From an uncultured Prevotella sp. (GTDB taxonomy: Bacteria; Bacteroidota; Bacteroidia; Bacteroidales; Bacteroidaceae): a DNA stretch of 50,741 nt. Position numbers and translations under genes: made by a program. The stretch lies in assembly GCA_900322175.1 (NCBI GenBank), contig ONYZ01000012.1, positions 1-50,741 on the forward strand. Direction: 5' to 3'. Positions 18,008 to 27,467 of the stretch are shown piece after piece. The notes below the pieces were generated by a model. It was given only the letters and a program-made list of their open reading frames with translations, ran no database searches and was not told the origin of the DNA. Each line of letters opens with the position of its first letter. Positions within the stretch are counted from its first letter, which is position 1.

Positions 18008-18036
18008 AATCCCGCAATCGATTTTGATGCGGGATT
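18008..18036. terminator. Bidirectional terminator between rmlA and the kinase fusion
   Basis: AATCCCGCA and TGCGGGATT form a 9-bp perfect stem around an 11-nt loop, followed by TTATATTATTT on the plus strand and preceded by A-rich sequence. It sits between two convergent stop codons. Confidence 0.75.
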
Positions 18037-18040
18037 TATA

Positions 18041-19978
18041 TTATTTGGGTCTTGCAAATTCGGTGATGGCGGTGGTAAGTGCCGCAGGATTGCCCATGTC
18101 GAACATGCGTCCACGTAGTCTTACTCCAACCATTCCGCTACGTTTGCGTACGGTTTCAAGTGCAGATGTTAGTTCTATTTCAGTCTGATGATCACCTTCT
18201 ATTTCCTTTTGCATGATGTCCTCGTGTAGCTGCGAGAAAACTTCGGGAGTTAGTATATATTGTCCGAATACGCTATAGTACTCCCTTTCGCCTTTCTTAT
18301 TACGTACGGATAGGAATTCCTCAGCATAACTTGCCTTGGGTTTCTCTTGCATAGCCGAAACATTAAGGATAGTGTGGTCGTTGTCCTCCCAAACGCCGTG
18401 CAGTATGCCATAGCGACTTACTTCGGCTAGTGGAATAGGATGAATACTTACCATCAGTTTGTTATAGCGCTCGTAGTCCTCAATCATCTGCAGAGCACAT
18501 GGCTTGTTGGTATCGCTGCGATACAGTGTGTCGCCAAGCAACAGCAGTACAGGTTCGTTTCCGGCAAACTGTGCTGCTTGATATACTGCATGACCGAATC
18601 CGCGCTTTTCGCGCTGATATACGTAGTGCAGTTTCTTGCCTATATCTAATATATGGTTCTCGTACTCTTGAGCTTCGGGATTCAGTTTCCTGAGATGTTC
18701 ATCCGGCAACGGATGCTCGAAGAAATCTGCATATTGCTGGCGCTCCTCTTCTGATCCTAGTACCAGACAAATCTCCTCGATACCGCTCTGTACCAGTTCT
18801 TCGAGCAGAATGAGTATTACCGGGCGTACCATTCCGTCTGAACATGGAATAGGGAAGAAGTCCTTCTTGATAACGCGCGTAGACGGATAAAGACGTGTCC
18901 CGAATCCGGCAACAGGTATGATGGCGCGGCGAACGATGTGTACCGGCTTAAGTGTCAGTGTATAAGCTTTCATACCTTGCTCGTTCAGATACTCGGTCAC
19001 TTGTTGCTGCGCTTCTTCGCTCTTTGCAAGGAATTGTACCGAACCGTCGCCGTGCGATCCAACACCTTTTCCACCCCATACTAGAGGCAGGATTTTCGGG
19101 TCTTGCAATACTGCGTGTAGTTTGGGCGACCATAGTGCCGACGACATAGGTGCAACCTTCTCGTCGAACAATCTCTCGGCTTCGGTCATCAGTTTTCCAA
19201 GGCTCTCGGCATCACCTTCGGCCATATATTTTATTGCTCGGTCAACTATTTCCAGATTCTGCTGTCCGAGTGCTTCGTGCAGTGCACGTTCGGCATCGCT
19301 GTTGGGGAATGGATATGCCTTGTTCAGGTCCGATAGGATCTTGATAGTATCCTTTTCGGCACACAGGTCGGCAAACACCCAGTAGAGTGGTTTTTTGACG
19401 TTGAGCGAACGCACTTCGATTTCATCGCCATCAAAGTTCATCAGGTTGGGCTTAACACCGAAAGCGCATGCCTGGTCAAGACGTCCACAACGACTACTAG
19501 TGCGCAACTCGCCAAGATATGCAATGTTCATCTCGCCGAGCGTGTTCAGATTAAGATTATACAACTGATTGAATGCACGTGCCACAAGCACACAGATGGC
19601 TGCCGATGATGACAGTCCGCTCTTCATCGGCAGAGTCATGTCGGTGATGCGGATGCGCACGCCGCCAACTTTATACCACTCTAGCATGTAAGATGCCACA
19701 CCGGCGCAATAGCAGAAGAACGATCCGCTCTTAGCTATACGCTTAAGCTCGGTCTCGTCCATACGACAGCTAAAATCCTGCCATACGTTTTTTATTTCGC
19801 CAGCACTGCTGTAAAGTTCAAAGATACTTGATTTTTCTACTTCGGCATAGATGCCCTGTTCGATACCCGTCACGATTGCAGCTCCGGGATGGATGTCGGC
19901 ATTCATTGTTCGATAGTGTCCCGCCCAGTCTGTATGTTCACCAAAAAGACAGAGACGTCCTGGTACAAATAGCTTCAT
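18041..19978 (-). CDS. Bifunctional GHMP sugar kinase / GalU-like nucleotidyltransferase fusion
   Basis: 645 residues with two enzymatic halves. Residues 1-345 are a GHMP kinase: the galactokinase-like start PGRLCLFGEHTDW (6-18), the ATP loop LPMKSGLSSSAA (116-127), GRLDQACAFG with the likely catalytic Asp168, and the GHMP motif 3 region GGKGVGSHGDGS (302-313). Residues 350-645 are a nucleotidyltransferase with GFGTRLYPSTRVIKKDFFPI (358-377), closest in pattern to GalU/UTP-glucose-1-phosphate uridylyltransferases. The logical reaction is C1 phosphorylation of a free sugar followed by activation to an NDP-sugar, a salvage route similar in idea to the Fkp fucose enzyme but with the domain order reversed. 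The sugar and nucleotide are unknown. Confidence 0.85.
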   Translation of the reverse strand: MKLFVPGRLCLFGEHTDWAGHYRTMNADIHPGAAIVTGIEQGIYAEVEKSSIFELYSSAGEIKNVWQDFSCRMDETELKRIAKSGSFFCYCAGVASYMLEWYKVGGVRIRITDMTLPMKSGLSSSAAICVLVARAFNQLYNLNLNTLGEMNIAYLGELRTSSRCGRLDQACAFGVKPNLMNFDGDEIEVRSLNVKKPLYWVFADLCAEKDTIKILSDLNKAYPFPNSDAERALHEALGQQNLEIVDRAIKYMAEGDAESLGKLMTEAERLFDEKVAPMSSALWSPKLHAVLQDPKILPLVWGGKGVGSHGDGSVQFLAKSEEAQQQVTEYLNEQGMKAYTLTLKPVHIVRRAIIPVAGFGTRLYPSTRVIKKDFFPIPCSDGMVRPVILILLEELVQSGIEEICLVLGSEEERQQYADFFEHPLPDEHLRKLNPEAQEYENHILDIGKKLHYVYQREKRGFGHAVYQAAQFAGNEPVLLLLGDTLYRSDTNKPCALQMIEDYERYNKLMVSIHPIPLAEVSRYGILHGVWEDNDHTILNVSAMQEKPKASYAEEFLSVRNKKGEREYYSVFGQYILTPEVFSQLHEDIMQKEIEGDHQTEIELTSALETVRKRSGMVGVRLRGRMFDMGNPAALTTAITEFARPK

Positions 19979-20009
19979 ATTTTTCCTTTTTTAGGTTATA
20001 ATTTACGTG

Positions 20010-20017
20010 CAAAATTA
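20010..20017 (-). promoter_or_regulatory. -7 promoter element of the kinase/nucleotidyltransferase fusion
   Basis: TAATTTTG on the minus strand, about 30 nt upstream of the start codon at 19978. No clear -33 box. Confidence 0.55.
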
Positions 20018-20055
20018 ATAAAAAAACGTTAGAAAGTGAACTTTTTGGTAATTTT

Positions 20056-20087
20056 TTTGGTGATTTGGATAAAAATATCTACTTTTG
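20056..20087 (+). promoter_or_regulatory. Promoter of the ECF sigma factor gene
   Basis: TTTG (20056-20059), a 20-nt spacer and TACTTTTG (20080-20087). Transcription would start near 20092, leaving a leader of about 70 nt before the ATG. The gene therefore seems to be read by the housekeeping sigma factor. Confidence 0.7.
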
Positions 20088-20163
20088 TCGCGGATTATTA
20101 ACAATTTAAAACGAATATTGCCTATCGAAACAACCTCTACTCAATTTAAAAATATTTGAGAAG

Positions 20164-20760
20164 ATGAGTACAATCAAGAGTATGTCCGACGAACAGTTGG
20201 CACTTGCTTACATTGATGGCAATAACAAAGCATTCGACGAATTACTTTCGCGGAATCAGGAAAAGGTATTCACATACATTATGTGTATTGTGAAGAATGA
20301 GGATTTGGCAGATGATCTTTTTCAGGAGACATTCCTAAAAGTGATAACCAAGTTGCAGCGTGGACAGTATTCAGATACAGGCAAATTCTCGTGCTGGATT
20401 ACCCGCATCACACATAATGTAATAATGGATTTCTATCGTTCGTTGAAGAATGATAAGGTGGTTGATGCTCCAAAGGAGAATGACCTTAGCAATATCAAGT
20501 CGGCTGATGTGTTGGGAAGTAATCGCGAAATCGAGCTTGCCAATGATCAGACGATGAAGGATCTGTTGTTTCTGATGGATCTGCTGCCAGAGCATCAGCG
20601 TAATGTGGTGTATATGCGATACTTCCAGAATCTGTCGTTCAAGGAGATCGCCGAGGAGACTAACGTCAGCGTAAATACATCATTGGGACGTATGCGTTAC
20701 GCCCTTATCAACATGCGTCGTCTGTCGCGCGAATACGAAATCAATCTTAGCTTAGAGTGA
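20164..20760 (+). CDS. ECF-type RNA polymerase sigma factor
   Basis: 198 residues. Region 2 spans about residues 25-90 (DELLSRNQEKVFTYIMCIV, then DDLFQETFLKVITKLQRG). Region 4 is at the C-terminus (NVVYMRYFQNLSFKEIAEE, then a helix-turn-helix with NTSLGRMRYALINMRRLS). No region 1 or 3 is present, as expected for the ECF group. No anti-sigma factor or FecR-like gene is adjacent, so its control is not by an obvious linked partner. Its last 9 bp overlap the 3' end of rpe on the opposite strand. Confidence 0.9.
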   Translation: MSTIKSMSDEQLALAYIDGNNKAFDELLSRNQEKVFTYIMCIVKNEDLADDLFQETFLKVITKLQRGQYSDTGKFSCWITRITHNVIMDFYRSLKNDKVVDAPKENDLSNIKSADVLGSNREIELANDQTMKDLLFLMDLLPEHQRNVVYMRYFQNLSFKEIAEETNVSVNTSLGRMRYALINMRRLSREYEINLSLE

Positions 20761-21399
20761 TCTGAGACTGCGGATTACTGCTTCGGGATCCTTTGCACCG
20801 AACACGTAACTGCCGCTGACAAGTACGTCTACACCAGCTGCTAACAGTCGTGGTGCAGTCTCGCCTTGTACTCCGCCATCCACCTCGATGAGTGTATTAC
20901 AGCCTTTGTCGTCGATCAATTTGCGCAGACGCTTTACTTTGTCGATGGTGTTTTCGATAAACTTCTGTCCGCCGAAACCAGGATTAACGCTCATCAGCAA
21001 CACCATCTCTACATCACCGATGATATCTTCGAGCACGCTTACAGGTGTCGACGGATTAAGTGTTACGCCTGCCTTCATACCAGCCTGATGAATCTCCTGA
21101 ATGGTACGATGCAGATGGACGCATGCTTCGTAGTGCACATTCATCATCATTGCGCCAAGTTTGGCTGTCTGTGCAATGTATCGCTCGGGGTGCTCTATCA
21201 TGTAGTGTACGTCAAGCGGCTTAGTGCAAGCTTTAGATACAGCCTCGATAACGGGGAATCCGAATGAAATGTTTGGGACGAAAGATCCGTCCATCACGTC
21301 GAGATGAAGCCAGTCGGCCTCACTGTGATTAATCATGTTGATGTCGCGATCGAGATGCAAGAAGTCGGCGGCGAGCAATGATGGTGATACTAATGCCAT
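20752..21399 (-). CDS. rpe: Ribulose-phosphate 3-epimerase
   Basis: 215 residues, a normal length for this TIM-barrel enzyme. Visible motifs are SPSLLAADF (N-terminal), HLDVMDGSFVPNISFG with the metal-binding His and catalytic Asp, MSVNPGFGGQKF, and EVDGGVQGETA followed by GVDVLVSGSYVFG, which bind the phosphate. It interconverts ribulose-5-phosphate and xylulose-5-phosphate in the pentose phosphate pathway. The 5' end overlaps the stop of a 40-codon ORF, and the gene is the last in a long minus-strand run. Confidence 0.95.
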   Translation of the reverse strand: MALVSPSLLAADFLHLDRDINMINHSEADWLHLDVMDGSFVPNISFGFPVIEAVSKACTKPLDVHYMIEHPERYIAQTAKLGAMMMNVHYEACVHLHRTIQEIHQAGMKAGVTLNPSTPVSVLEDIIGDVEMVLLMSVNPGFGGQKFIENTIDKVKRLRKLIDDKGCNTLIEVDGGVQGETAPRLLAAGVDVLVSGSYVFGAKDPEAVIRSLRSL

Positions 21400-21512
21400 A
21401 AATGATTATTGTATGAGTGCGCTACTAGTCGGATGAAATCAAGCGTCTGTTTTCTTGGCTTGAATGTCTTACCGCTAAACATAATGTCTTCTTCTTGAGT
21501 AAAATACTTCAT
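21390..21512 (-). CDS. Putative small protein (40 residues) overlapping rpe
   Basis: Reads MKYFTQEEDIMFSGKTFKPR followed by KQTLDFIRLVAHSYNNHLWH and a TAG stop. The stop lies 5 nt past the rpe ATG, giving a 10-nt overlap that suggests translational coupling. The composition is mixed, basic and amphipathic, with no signal peptide or membrane segment. It fills the otherwise gene-free gap between fmt and rpe. I have no family name, and support rests on composition, the coupled overlap and position. Confidence 0.45.
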   Translation of the reverse strand: MKYFTQEEDIMFSGKTFKPRKQTLDFIRLVAHSYNNHLWH

Positions 21513-21560
21513 AGGCAATCTGTTTTTGAACTTATCCTACTATAGTAACGCTGATTATAC

Positions 21561-22535
21561 CTATTTTATTATATAGTTCTCAAAATTTTTAATTCCGTTA
21601 AGAAAGTCGCGTCCACTCATGCGCTTTTTGCCAGCCAACTGTAGTTCTTCAATCATAAGCAGTGCGTCGGCAGCCTTTATGCATGGTTTGCGGTCGATGA
21701 TGGTGGTGTGGCGTGTCTCGCCGTTGGTATGACTGGTTTTGCTGGTCTTGTATATCTTAAGCACCGTCTCTTTTCCTTCGGGCGATACCAGTGTGCACCA
21801 TGCGCCAGGGTAGGGTGACAGACCACGTATAAAGTCGTAAACATTCTTTGCTGGCTGATTCCAGTTTATCTCGCAGGTCTCCTTGAATATCTTTGGAGCA
21901 GTGTATAGTTCGCTGCCTACTGAAATCATCTCCTCCTGAGGAATGCTTTCAGGATGTCCATCGGCAGCTATGATTCGCTCGAGTGTGTCCAGGCATATTT
22001 CTGCACCCAGATGCATCAATCCGTCGTAGACGTATTCTACGTCAGCATCGTCGGGGATAGCGAATGGTTTCTGCATGATGATGCGGCCTGTGTCGATATC
22101 GTGGTCGAGGAAGAATGTGGTTACACCAGTCTGTGTTTCACCGTTGATTACAGCCCAGTTGATAGGTGCTGCACCGCGATACTGTGGCAGCAGTGCTGCG
22201 TGTACGTTGAATGTGCCATACTGCGGCATATCCCAAACCACCTCGGGTAGCATGCGGAATGCCACTACTACTTGTAAGTTTGCATGGTAAGAGCGCAGTT
22301 GGTCTACAAAATCAGGATCTTTCATCTTTATCGGTTGTAGCACTGGCAGATTGTGTTCAAGCGCATACTTCTTGACCTCTGATGGCTGCATCTCTGTCTG
22401 ATGTCGACCAACTGGTTTGTCGGGCTGAGTTACTACAGCCACTACGTTATAATCGTTCTCCACTAGAGCTTTCAGCGTATCCACAGCAAACTCAGGCGTT
22501 CCCATAAATACAATCCTTAAATCCTTCTTCTCCAT
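21561..22535 (-). CDS. fmt: Methionyl-tRNA formyltransferase
   Basis: 324 residues from Met at 22535 (MEKKDLRIVFMGTPEFAV); the frame extends upstream to 22610 but that part reads through an intergenic repeat-like spacer. The formyltransferase core has TQPDKPVGRHQ, VVAFRMLPEVVW and the catalytic block HAALLPQYRGAAPINWAVIN, plus a C-terminal tRNA-binding domain (KTSHTNGETRHTTI onward). It adds the formyl group to initiator Met-tRNA. It sits 88 nt after the ClC gene in the same run. Confidence 0.94.
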   Translation of the reverse strand: MEKKDLRIVFMGTPEFAVDTLKALVENDYNVVAVVTQPDKPVGRHQTEMQPSEVKKYALEHNLPVLQPIKMKDPDFVDQLRSYHANLQVVVAFRMLPEVVWDMPQYGTFNVHAALLPQYRGAAPINWAVINGETQTGVTTFFLDHDIDTGRIIMQKPFAIPDDADVEYVYDGLMHLGAEICLDTLERIIAADGHPESIPQEEMISVGSELYTAPKIFKETCEINWNQPAKNVYDFIRGLSPYPGAWCTLVSPEGKETVLKIYKTSKTSHTNGETRHTTIIDRKPCIKAADALLMIEELQLAGKKRMSGRDFLNGIKNFENYIIK

Positions 22536-22623
22536 CATTCTCAATTCTTTTAGTCGGCGTTCCGCCTTTGTAAAAGCGGCAAAGCCGAGCGGTCTATTAT
22601 CAACTGTCAATTATCAATTAAAA

Positions 22624-24429
22624 TCAGTCCTCACTCATATCGGCCACCATCTTGCGATACATGGTGTATATGCGCTGGCGTGAGATATAGCCCTTCAGGT
22701 GGTTAGCAGTGTCGAGCACTGGTAACCAGTTGGCGCCTGTGCGATCGAATGCTCGCATCACCTGGCGCATCTGCATACCATCGTTTAGTATTGCTTTTGG
22801 CTCTGTCATCAGCTGCGATGCTTTGAAGTGGTGATACAGCTCTATGCGGAACACCACATTTCTTATCTTCATGATATCTATCTCGCCAAGCAACTTTCCA
22901 CCGGCATCCAATACAGGCAATACCGTTGAGTGGCTACGGCTTATCTTGTTAACTATCTGATTAAGCTCCATGTCGGGATCTACCCCCAGATAGTCGCGCT
23001 CGATTACCGAGTCGAGATTCATTAGTGTCAGTACAGCGTGGTCGGTGTGGTGGGTCAGCAGTTTTCCCTGCTTGGCCAGTCGCGATCCATAGATGCTGTG
23101 AGGTTCAAATATGCTGATAGTGATATATGCGCACACACTAACTATCATTAGTGGCATAAACATAGAGTATCCACCTGTCAACTCAGCTATCAGGAATATT
23201 CCTGTCAGTGGAGCATGCATCACGCCCGACATCACACCTGCCATACCTAGCAGCGCAAAGTTTTTTTCGGGCACGTAAACACCAATATCGTTGATGTTCC
23301 AAAGTCGTGAGAAAAGGAATCCTGTAAAGCAACCGATGAACAGCGATGGTGCAAATGTACCACCACAGCCGCCACCACCATTGGTGGCTGATGTGGCAAC
23401 AACTTTGGTAAATAGCACCAGTGCGATATAAACCAGCAAGAGCGAACCCTGACCAGAGAACATCGAGTTGTTGAGTATACGGTTCCAGTCGTCGGCATTC
23501 TGTCCGTTCAGTAGCAGATTAATGCTGCTGTAACCCTCGCCGTAGAGCGATGGAAACAGGAAGATAAGCAAGCTAAGTGTGGTTCCGCCGATGGCTAGTT
23601 TTATATATGGTTTGTCTTTAAACTTGGCAAACACATCCTCGCACACACCCATCATGCGGATAAAGTACAGCGATACCATACCGCATGCCACACCTAATCC
23701 AAGGCAGGCTGGTATGCGTTCAACGCTCCATTCACTGTCTAAATGGAATGAGAATAGAGCTGCATCGCCACTGAAGATATAGGTAAACACGGTTGCCGTT
23801 ACACATGATACCAGTATAGGCAGTAGTGCCGACATGGTCATATCTATCATCAGTACTTCGAGCGTAAACACCAGTCCGGCTATCGGTGCCTTAAAGATAC
23901 CAGCTATAGCTCCAGCTGCTCCACATCCCACCAGTGTCATCAGCATCTTGCGGTCAAGATGGAATAGTTGGCCCAGATTAGATCCGATGGCCGAACCAGT
24001 AAGTACGATAGGTGCCTCGGCTCCTACCGATCCACCAAATCCGATGGTGATGGCTGAGGCTATCACACTAGACCAGCAGTTGTGCGATTTCAGTCGCGAC
24101 TTGTTGGTAGATATTGCATAGAGAATTCGTGTGATTCCGTGCGAGATGTTATCCTTAACCACATAGCGCACAAACAGCGATGTGAAATAGATACCTACTA
24201 CGGGATAAACCAGGTAGAGCCAGTTGGCGTGACTCTGTTCGAACGAACTGGTGAGCAGTAGTACTATCTGGTTGATAATCCAGTGCAGCACAAATGCAGC
24301 CACAGCAGCAAAGAAACCTACCAGCAGCGCGAGGACAATCATAAACATCCTCTCGCTAACATGCTCCACACGCCAGTCGTGCAGGCGTTTCAGCCACTCT
24401 GGTCTTCTGTCTTTTACTGTAGCTTCCAC
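22624..24429 (-). CDS. ClC-family chloride channel/transporter with two CBS domains
   Basis: 601 residues. About ten to twelve membrane segments (residues 30-430) carry the ClC motifs GSVGAEAPIVLTG, with the gating Glu in GAEAP, and GGTFAPSLFIG. The Glu that carries protons in E. coli ClC-ec1 (Glu203) appears as Val here, in the block AGLVFTLEVLMID. The C-terminal part (about 445-590) is a CBS pair (YLGVDPDMELNQIVNKI; SQLMTEPKAILNDGMQMRQV). It moves chloride across the inner membrane. The start codon abuts the stop of the threonylcarbamoyl-AMP synthase gene. Confidence 0.93.
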   Translation of the reverse strand: MEATVKDRRPEWLKRLHDWRVEHVSERMFMIVLALLVGFFAAVAAFVLHWIINQIVLLLTSSFEQSHANWLYLVYPVVGIYFTSLFVRYVVKDNISHGITRILYAISTNKSRLKSHNCWSSVIASAITIGFGGSVGAEAPIVLTGSAIGSNLGQLFHLDRKMLMTLVGCGAAGAIAGIFKAPIAGLVFTLEVLMIDMTMSALLPILVSCVTATVFTYIFSGDAALFSFHLDSEWSVERIPACLGLGVACGMVSLYFIRMMGVCEDVFAKFKDKPYIKLAIGGTTLSLLIFLFPSLYGEGYSSINLLLNGQNADDWNRILNNSMFSGQGSLLLVYIALVLFTKVVATSATNGGGGCGGTFAPSLFIGCFTGFLFSRLWNINDIGVYVPEKNFALLGMAGVMSGVMHAPLTGIFLIAELTGGYSMFMPLMIVSVCAYITISIFEPHSIYGSRLAKQGKLLTHHTDHAVLTLMNLDSVIERDYLGVDPDMELNQIVNKISRSHSTVLPVLDAGGKLLGEIDIMKIRNVVFRIELYHHFKASQLMTEPKAILNDGMQMRQVMRAFDRTGANWLPVLDTANHLKGYISRQRIYTMYRKMVADMSED

Positions 24430-25014
24430 TTACTTTCTAATTACTGTTACTTCGCCGTTTTCTTTAAGTTTGATTATGCTTGATGGGGTGTGCGGTTTGT
24501 GCTCCTGGCGGCGGCTCCAGCATACGTAGTCAACTGCATCCAGTATGCGCTGGTCGATATCGCAGTAGTTCTGTGCGGCGGGCTCTCCGCTGATGTTGGC
24601 CGATGTAGAAACGATGGCCTTCTGGAATCGGTAGCACAGCTCCTTAGAGAATGGCTCGTTGGTGATGCGTACACCCAGACTGCCATCTTCGGCTATCAAG
24701 TTTGGTGCCAGATTGATTGCACCGTCAAGTATCAGTGTTGTTGGCTTCGCATTTTCGGCCTCTTTCAGACTGTCGATGAGCTGCCAAGCCACGTCGGGCA
24801 CATTGCGGAAGTAGCGCTGCATGCGTGCGTCGCTATCCACCAGGCAGATGAGTGCCTTAGAATCGTCGCGCTGTTTTATCTCGTAAACTCGCTTCACAGC
24901 CTCGGCGTTGGTAGCGTCGCATCCGATGCCCCAAACCGTATCAGTAGGGTAGAGTATCACTCCGCCTTTGCGCATGCACTCTACGGCATTCTTAATATCG
25001 TCTTCTTGTTTCAT
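24430..25014 (-). CDS. Threonylcarbamoyl-AMP synthase, Sua5/YciO/YrdC family
   Basis: 194 residues, a single YrdC-like domain. Motifs are YPTDTVWGIGCDATN, KQRDDSKALICLV, LGVRITNEPFSKELC and VSTSANISGEPA. It forms threonylcarbamoyl-AMP from threonine, bicarbonate and ATP for t6A modification at position 37 of ANN-decoding tRNAs. It is short, without the C-terminal Sua5 domain, so it is TsaC-like. The ATG overlaps the prfC stop by 1 nt (TAATG), and the stop touches the ClC start, so translation is probably coupled. Confidence 0.88.
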   Translation of the reverse strand: MKQEDDIKNAVECMRKGGVILYPTDTVWGIGCDATNAEAVKRVYEIKQRDDSKALICLVDSDARMQRYFRNVPDVAWQLIDSLKEAENAKPTTLILDGAINLAPNLIAEDGSLGVRITNEPFSKELCYRFQKAIVSTSANISGEPAAQNYCDIDQRILDAVDYVCWSRRQEHKPHTPSSIIKLKENGEVTVIRK

Positions 25015-26603
25015 TAGAACTCTGATGTGAAGTGGAACTTTATTTTTTCGAAGTCTTGCTGGGCCATGCTCAGCACGTAGCCGCTGTCGGCCAGGAATAC
25101 ATCGCGGCCTTCCTTGTCCTTTGCCATATACTGATACTTGCGCTTCTTAAAGTTCTCCAACTCTTGTGGATCGTCGCTCTCAATCCAGCATGCCTTGTAG
25201 AGGTGTACTGGCTCCCAACGACATTTTGCGTTGTACTCGTTCTCCAGTCGGTACTGGATAACCTCGAACTGCAGCTGACCAACTGTACCGATAATCTTAC
25301 GATTGTTGAACTGGTTAACGAACAGCTGTGCCACACCTTCGTCCATCAGCTGGTCGATACCCTTCTGCAGCTGCTTGGCTTTCATGGGGTCATCGTTCTC
25401 GATATACTTGAACAACTCTGGGCTGAATGATGGCAATCCGCGGAAGTGCAGCTTCTCGCCTTCGGTCAATGTGTCACCGATCTTAAACATACCACCTGTA
25501 TCGGGCAATCCTACGATATCGCCTGGCCAAGCCTCGTCGATGGTGCTCTTGCGCTGAGCCATAAACTGCGTTGGCGATGAGAATCGCATGGTCTTACCCT
25601 GACGAACGTGCAGATATGGCTGGTTGCGCTGGAACTTACCAGAACAAACCTTACAGAATGCGATACACGAACGGTGGTTGGGGTCGATGTTGGCAGTTAT
25701 CTTAAAGATAAATCCAGTAAATTTCTGCTCCTCTGGCTGCACATCGCGTTCTTCGGCCTTAGTGGGGCGTGGCGATGGTGCTATCTCAACGAAGCAGTTA
25801 AGCAACTCTTGCACGCCGAAATTGTTAAGTGCCGAACCAAAGAATACTGGTGCTACTTCGGCTTCGCGATATGTCTCTACGTCGAACTCAGGATATACCC
25901 CGTCAACTAGTTCCAAGTCTTCGCGCAGCTTTGCGGCGTTTTCCTCGCCAACACGCTTATCTAGCTCTTCGCTGTTGATATCAACTTCAACCTTGTCAGT
26001 CACACGCTGCTTATCAGGTGTGAAGAGGTCTAGTTTCTGTTCGTAGATGTTGTAAACGCCTTTGAACTTAGCTCCCTGGTTGATTGGCCATGAGAGTGGG
26101 CGTACTTTGATTTCCAATTCCTGCTCCAACTCATCGAGTAAGTCGAACGGATCGCGGCCTTCGCGGTCCATCTTGTTGATAAAGATGATTACCGGTGTCT
26201 TGCGCATGCGGCACACTGTCATCAGCTTTCGCGTCTGAGTCTCAACACCTTTTGCACCGTCAACCACGATGATTGCCGAGTCGACGGCTGTGAGTGTACG
26301 GAATGTGTCCTCGGCAAAGTCTTGGTGACCTGGGGTGTCCAGAATGTTCACCTTATATTCTATATCCTTACCGTCGGGTGTGTAGTCGAACTCCATCACC
26401 GATGTCGATACCGAGATACCACGTTGTTTCTCGATATCCATCCAGTCTGATGTGGCTGTTTTCTTAATCTTGTTGCTCTTTACGGCACCAGCCACCTGTA
26501 TCTGTCCACCAAACAGCAAGAACTTTTCTGTCAGTGTAGTCTTACCCGCATCCGGGTGCGATATAATCGCAAACGTACGTCTTCTTTCTATCTCCTGATT
26601 CAT
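25014..26603 (-). CDS. prfC: Peptide chain release factor 3
   Basis: 529 residues, the normal RF3 length. The GTPase domain has the P-loop [18 protein letters not shown] (residues 16-33), the switch region [26 protein letters not shown], and the base-specificity motif [20 protein letters not shown]. The later blocks [17 protein letters not shown] and [19 protein letters not shown] are RF3-specific. It recycles RF1/RF2 from the ribosome after peptide release using GTP. It begins 14 nt after rmlD. Confidence 0.96.
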   Translation of the reverse strand: MNQEIERRRTFAIISHPDAGKTTLTEKFLLFGGQIQVAGAVKSNKIKKTATSDWMDIEKQRGISVSTSVMEFDYTPDGKDIEYKVNILDTPGHQDFAEDTFRTLTAVDSAIIVVDGAKGVETQTRKLMTVCRMRKTPVIIFINKMDREGRDPFDLLDELEQELEIKVRPLSWPINQGAKFKGVYNIYEQKLDLFTPDKQRVTDKVEVDINSEELDKRVGEENAAKLREDLELVDGVYPEFDVETYREAEVAPVFFGSALNNFGVQELLNCFVEIAPSPRPTKAEERDVQPEEQKFTGFIFKITANIDPNHRSCIAFCKVCSGKFQRNQPYLHVRQGKTMRFSSPTQFMAQRKSTIDEAWPGDIVGLPDTGGMFKIGDTLTEGEKLHFRGLPSFSPELFKYIENDDPMKAKQLQKGIDQLMDEGVAQLFVNQFNNRKIIGTVGQLQFEVIQYRLENEYNAKCRWEPVHLYKACWIESDDPQELENFKKRKYQYMAKDKEGRDVFLADSGYVLSMAQQDFEKIKFHFTSEF

Positions 26604-26617
26604 CTTTTTACCTTCTA

Positions 26618-27466
26618 TTATAATTTTTCAATACATTCTTTTAATGACTCCTCCCAGTATGGTATCTCGATACCATAGGTCTGCTTAATCTTTGTCTTGT
26701 CTAGCACGCTGTAGTGGGGACGGGCGGCTGGAGTGGGGTATTCAGAGGTGTGCAGGGGGCGCACTTGGCAATCCTTGATGCCGGCTATACGGTGGATGGC
26801 TTTAGTAAAGTCGTACCATGAGATGACACCCTCGTTAGAGAAGTGATATATGCCGGGGACTATGCCCTTGTTGATAGCAGCAAAGATAGCTACTGCCAGG
26901 TCGCGAGCATAGGTGGGTGTACCAATCTGGTCAAATATAACGCCAAGCTCTGGTTTCTCCTTGCCCAGTCGTATCATTGTCTTTACAAAGTTGTTGCCGA
27001 ATGTAGAGTACAGCCATGCTGTGCGTATTATCATGCTCTGCTTGCAACCGGCCATCACTGCCTCCTCGCCAGCCACTTTGGTGCGACCGTAGGTGCTGTT
27101 GGGGCAGACTGGATCTATCTCTACGTAAGGAAGATTGTTGGTGCCGTCGAACACGTAGTCGGTCGATATCTGTATCATCCATCCGCCACGCTTATCGACG
27201 GCCTTGGCCAGATATTCTGGTGCGTTAGCGTTCAGTTTGCAGCACAGGTCCTGATTCTCTTCGGCCTTGTCTACTGCTGTATATGCGGCGCAGTTTACTA
27301 TACCGTCGATCTCGTTCTCGTCAACGAATCTTTCGATAGCCTGTTCGTCGGTGATATCCAGCTCCTGCACATCCGTATTAAAATAGGTATGCTGCAGGTT
27401 CTCCTTCTCTAGCAGCTGCATCTCGTTTCCTAGCTGTCCGTTACAGCCTGTAATAAGTATCTTCAT
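26618..27466 (-). CDS. rmlD: dTDP-4-dehydrorhamnose reductase
   Basis: 282 residues. The Rossmann nucleotide motif is [13 protein letters not shown] (8-20). [29 protein letters not shown] and the catalytic [12 protein letters not shown] (Tyr-x3-Lys) are present, and the C-terminal half contains [10 protein letters not shown] and GIYHFSNEG. It performs the last step of dTDP-L-rhamnose synthesis. It is separated from the other rml genes; only rmlA is elsewhere in this window. It lies 1 nt after the DUF4924 gene. Confidence 0.94.
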   Translation of the reverse strand: MKILITGCNGQLGNEMQLLEKENLQHTYFNTDVQELDITDEQAIERFVDENEIDGIVNCAAYTAVDKAEENQDLCCKLNANAPEYLAKAVDKRGGWMIQISTDYVFDGTNNLPYVEIDPVCPNSTYGRTKVAGEEAVMAGCKQSMIIRTAWLYSTFGNNFVKTMIRLGKEKPELGVIFDQIGTPTYARDLAVAIFAAINKGIVPGIYHFSNEGVISWYDFTKAIHRIAGIKDCQVRPLHTSEYPTPAARPHYSVLDKTKIKQTYGIEIPYWEESLKECIEKL

Positions 27467-27467
27467 C

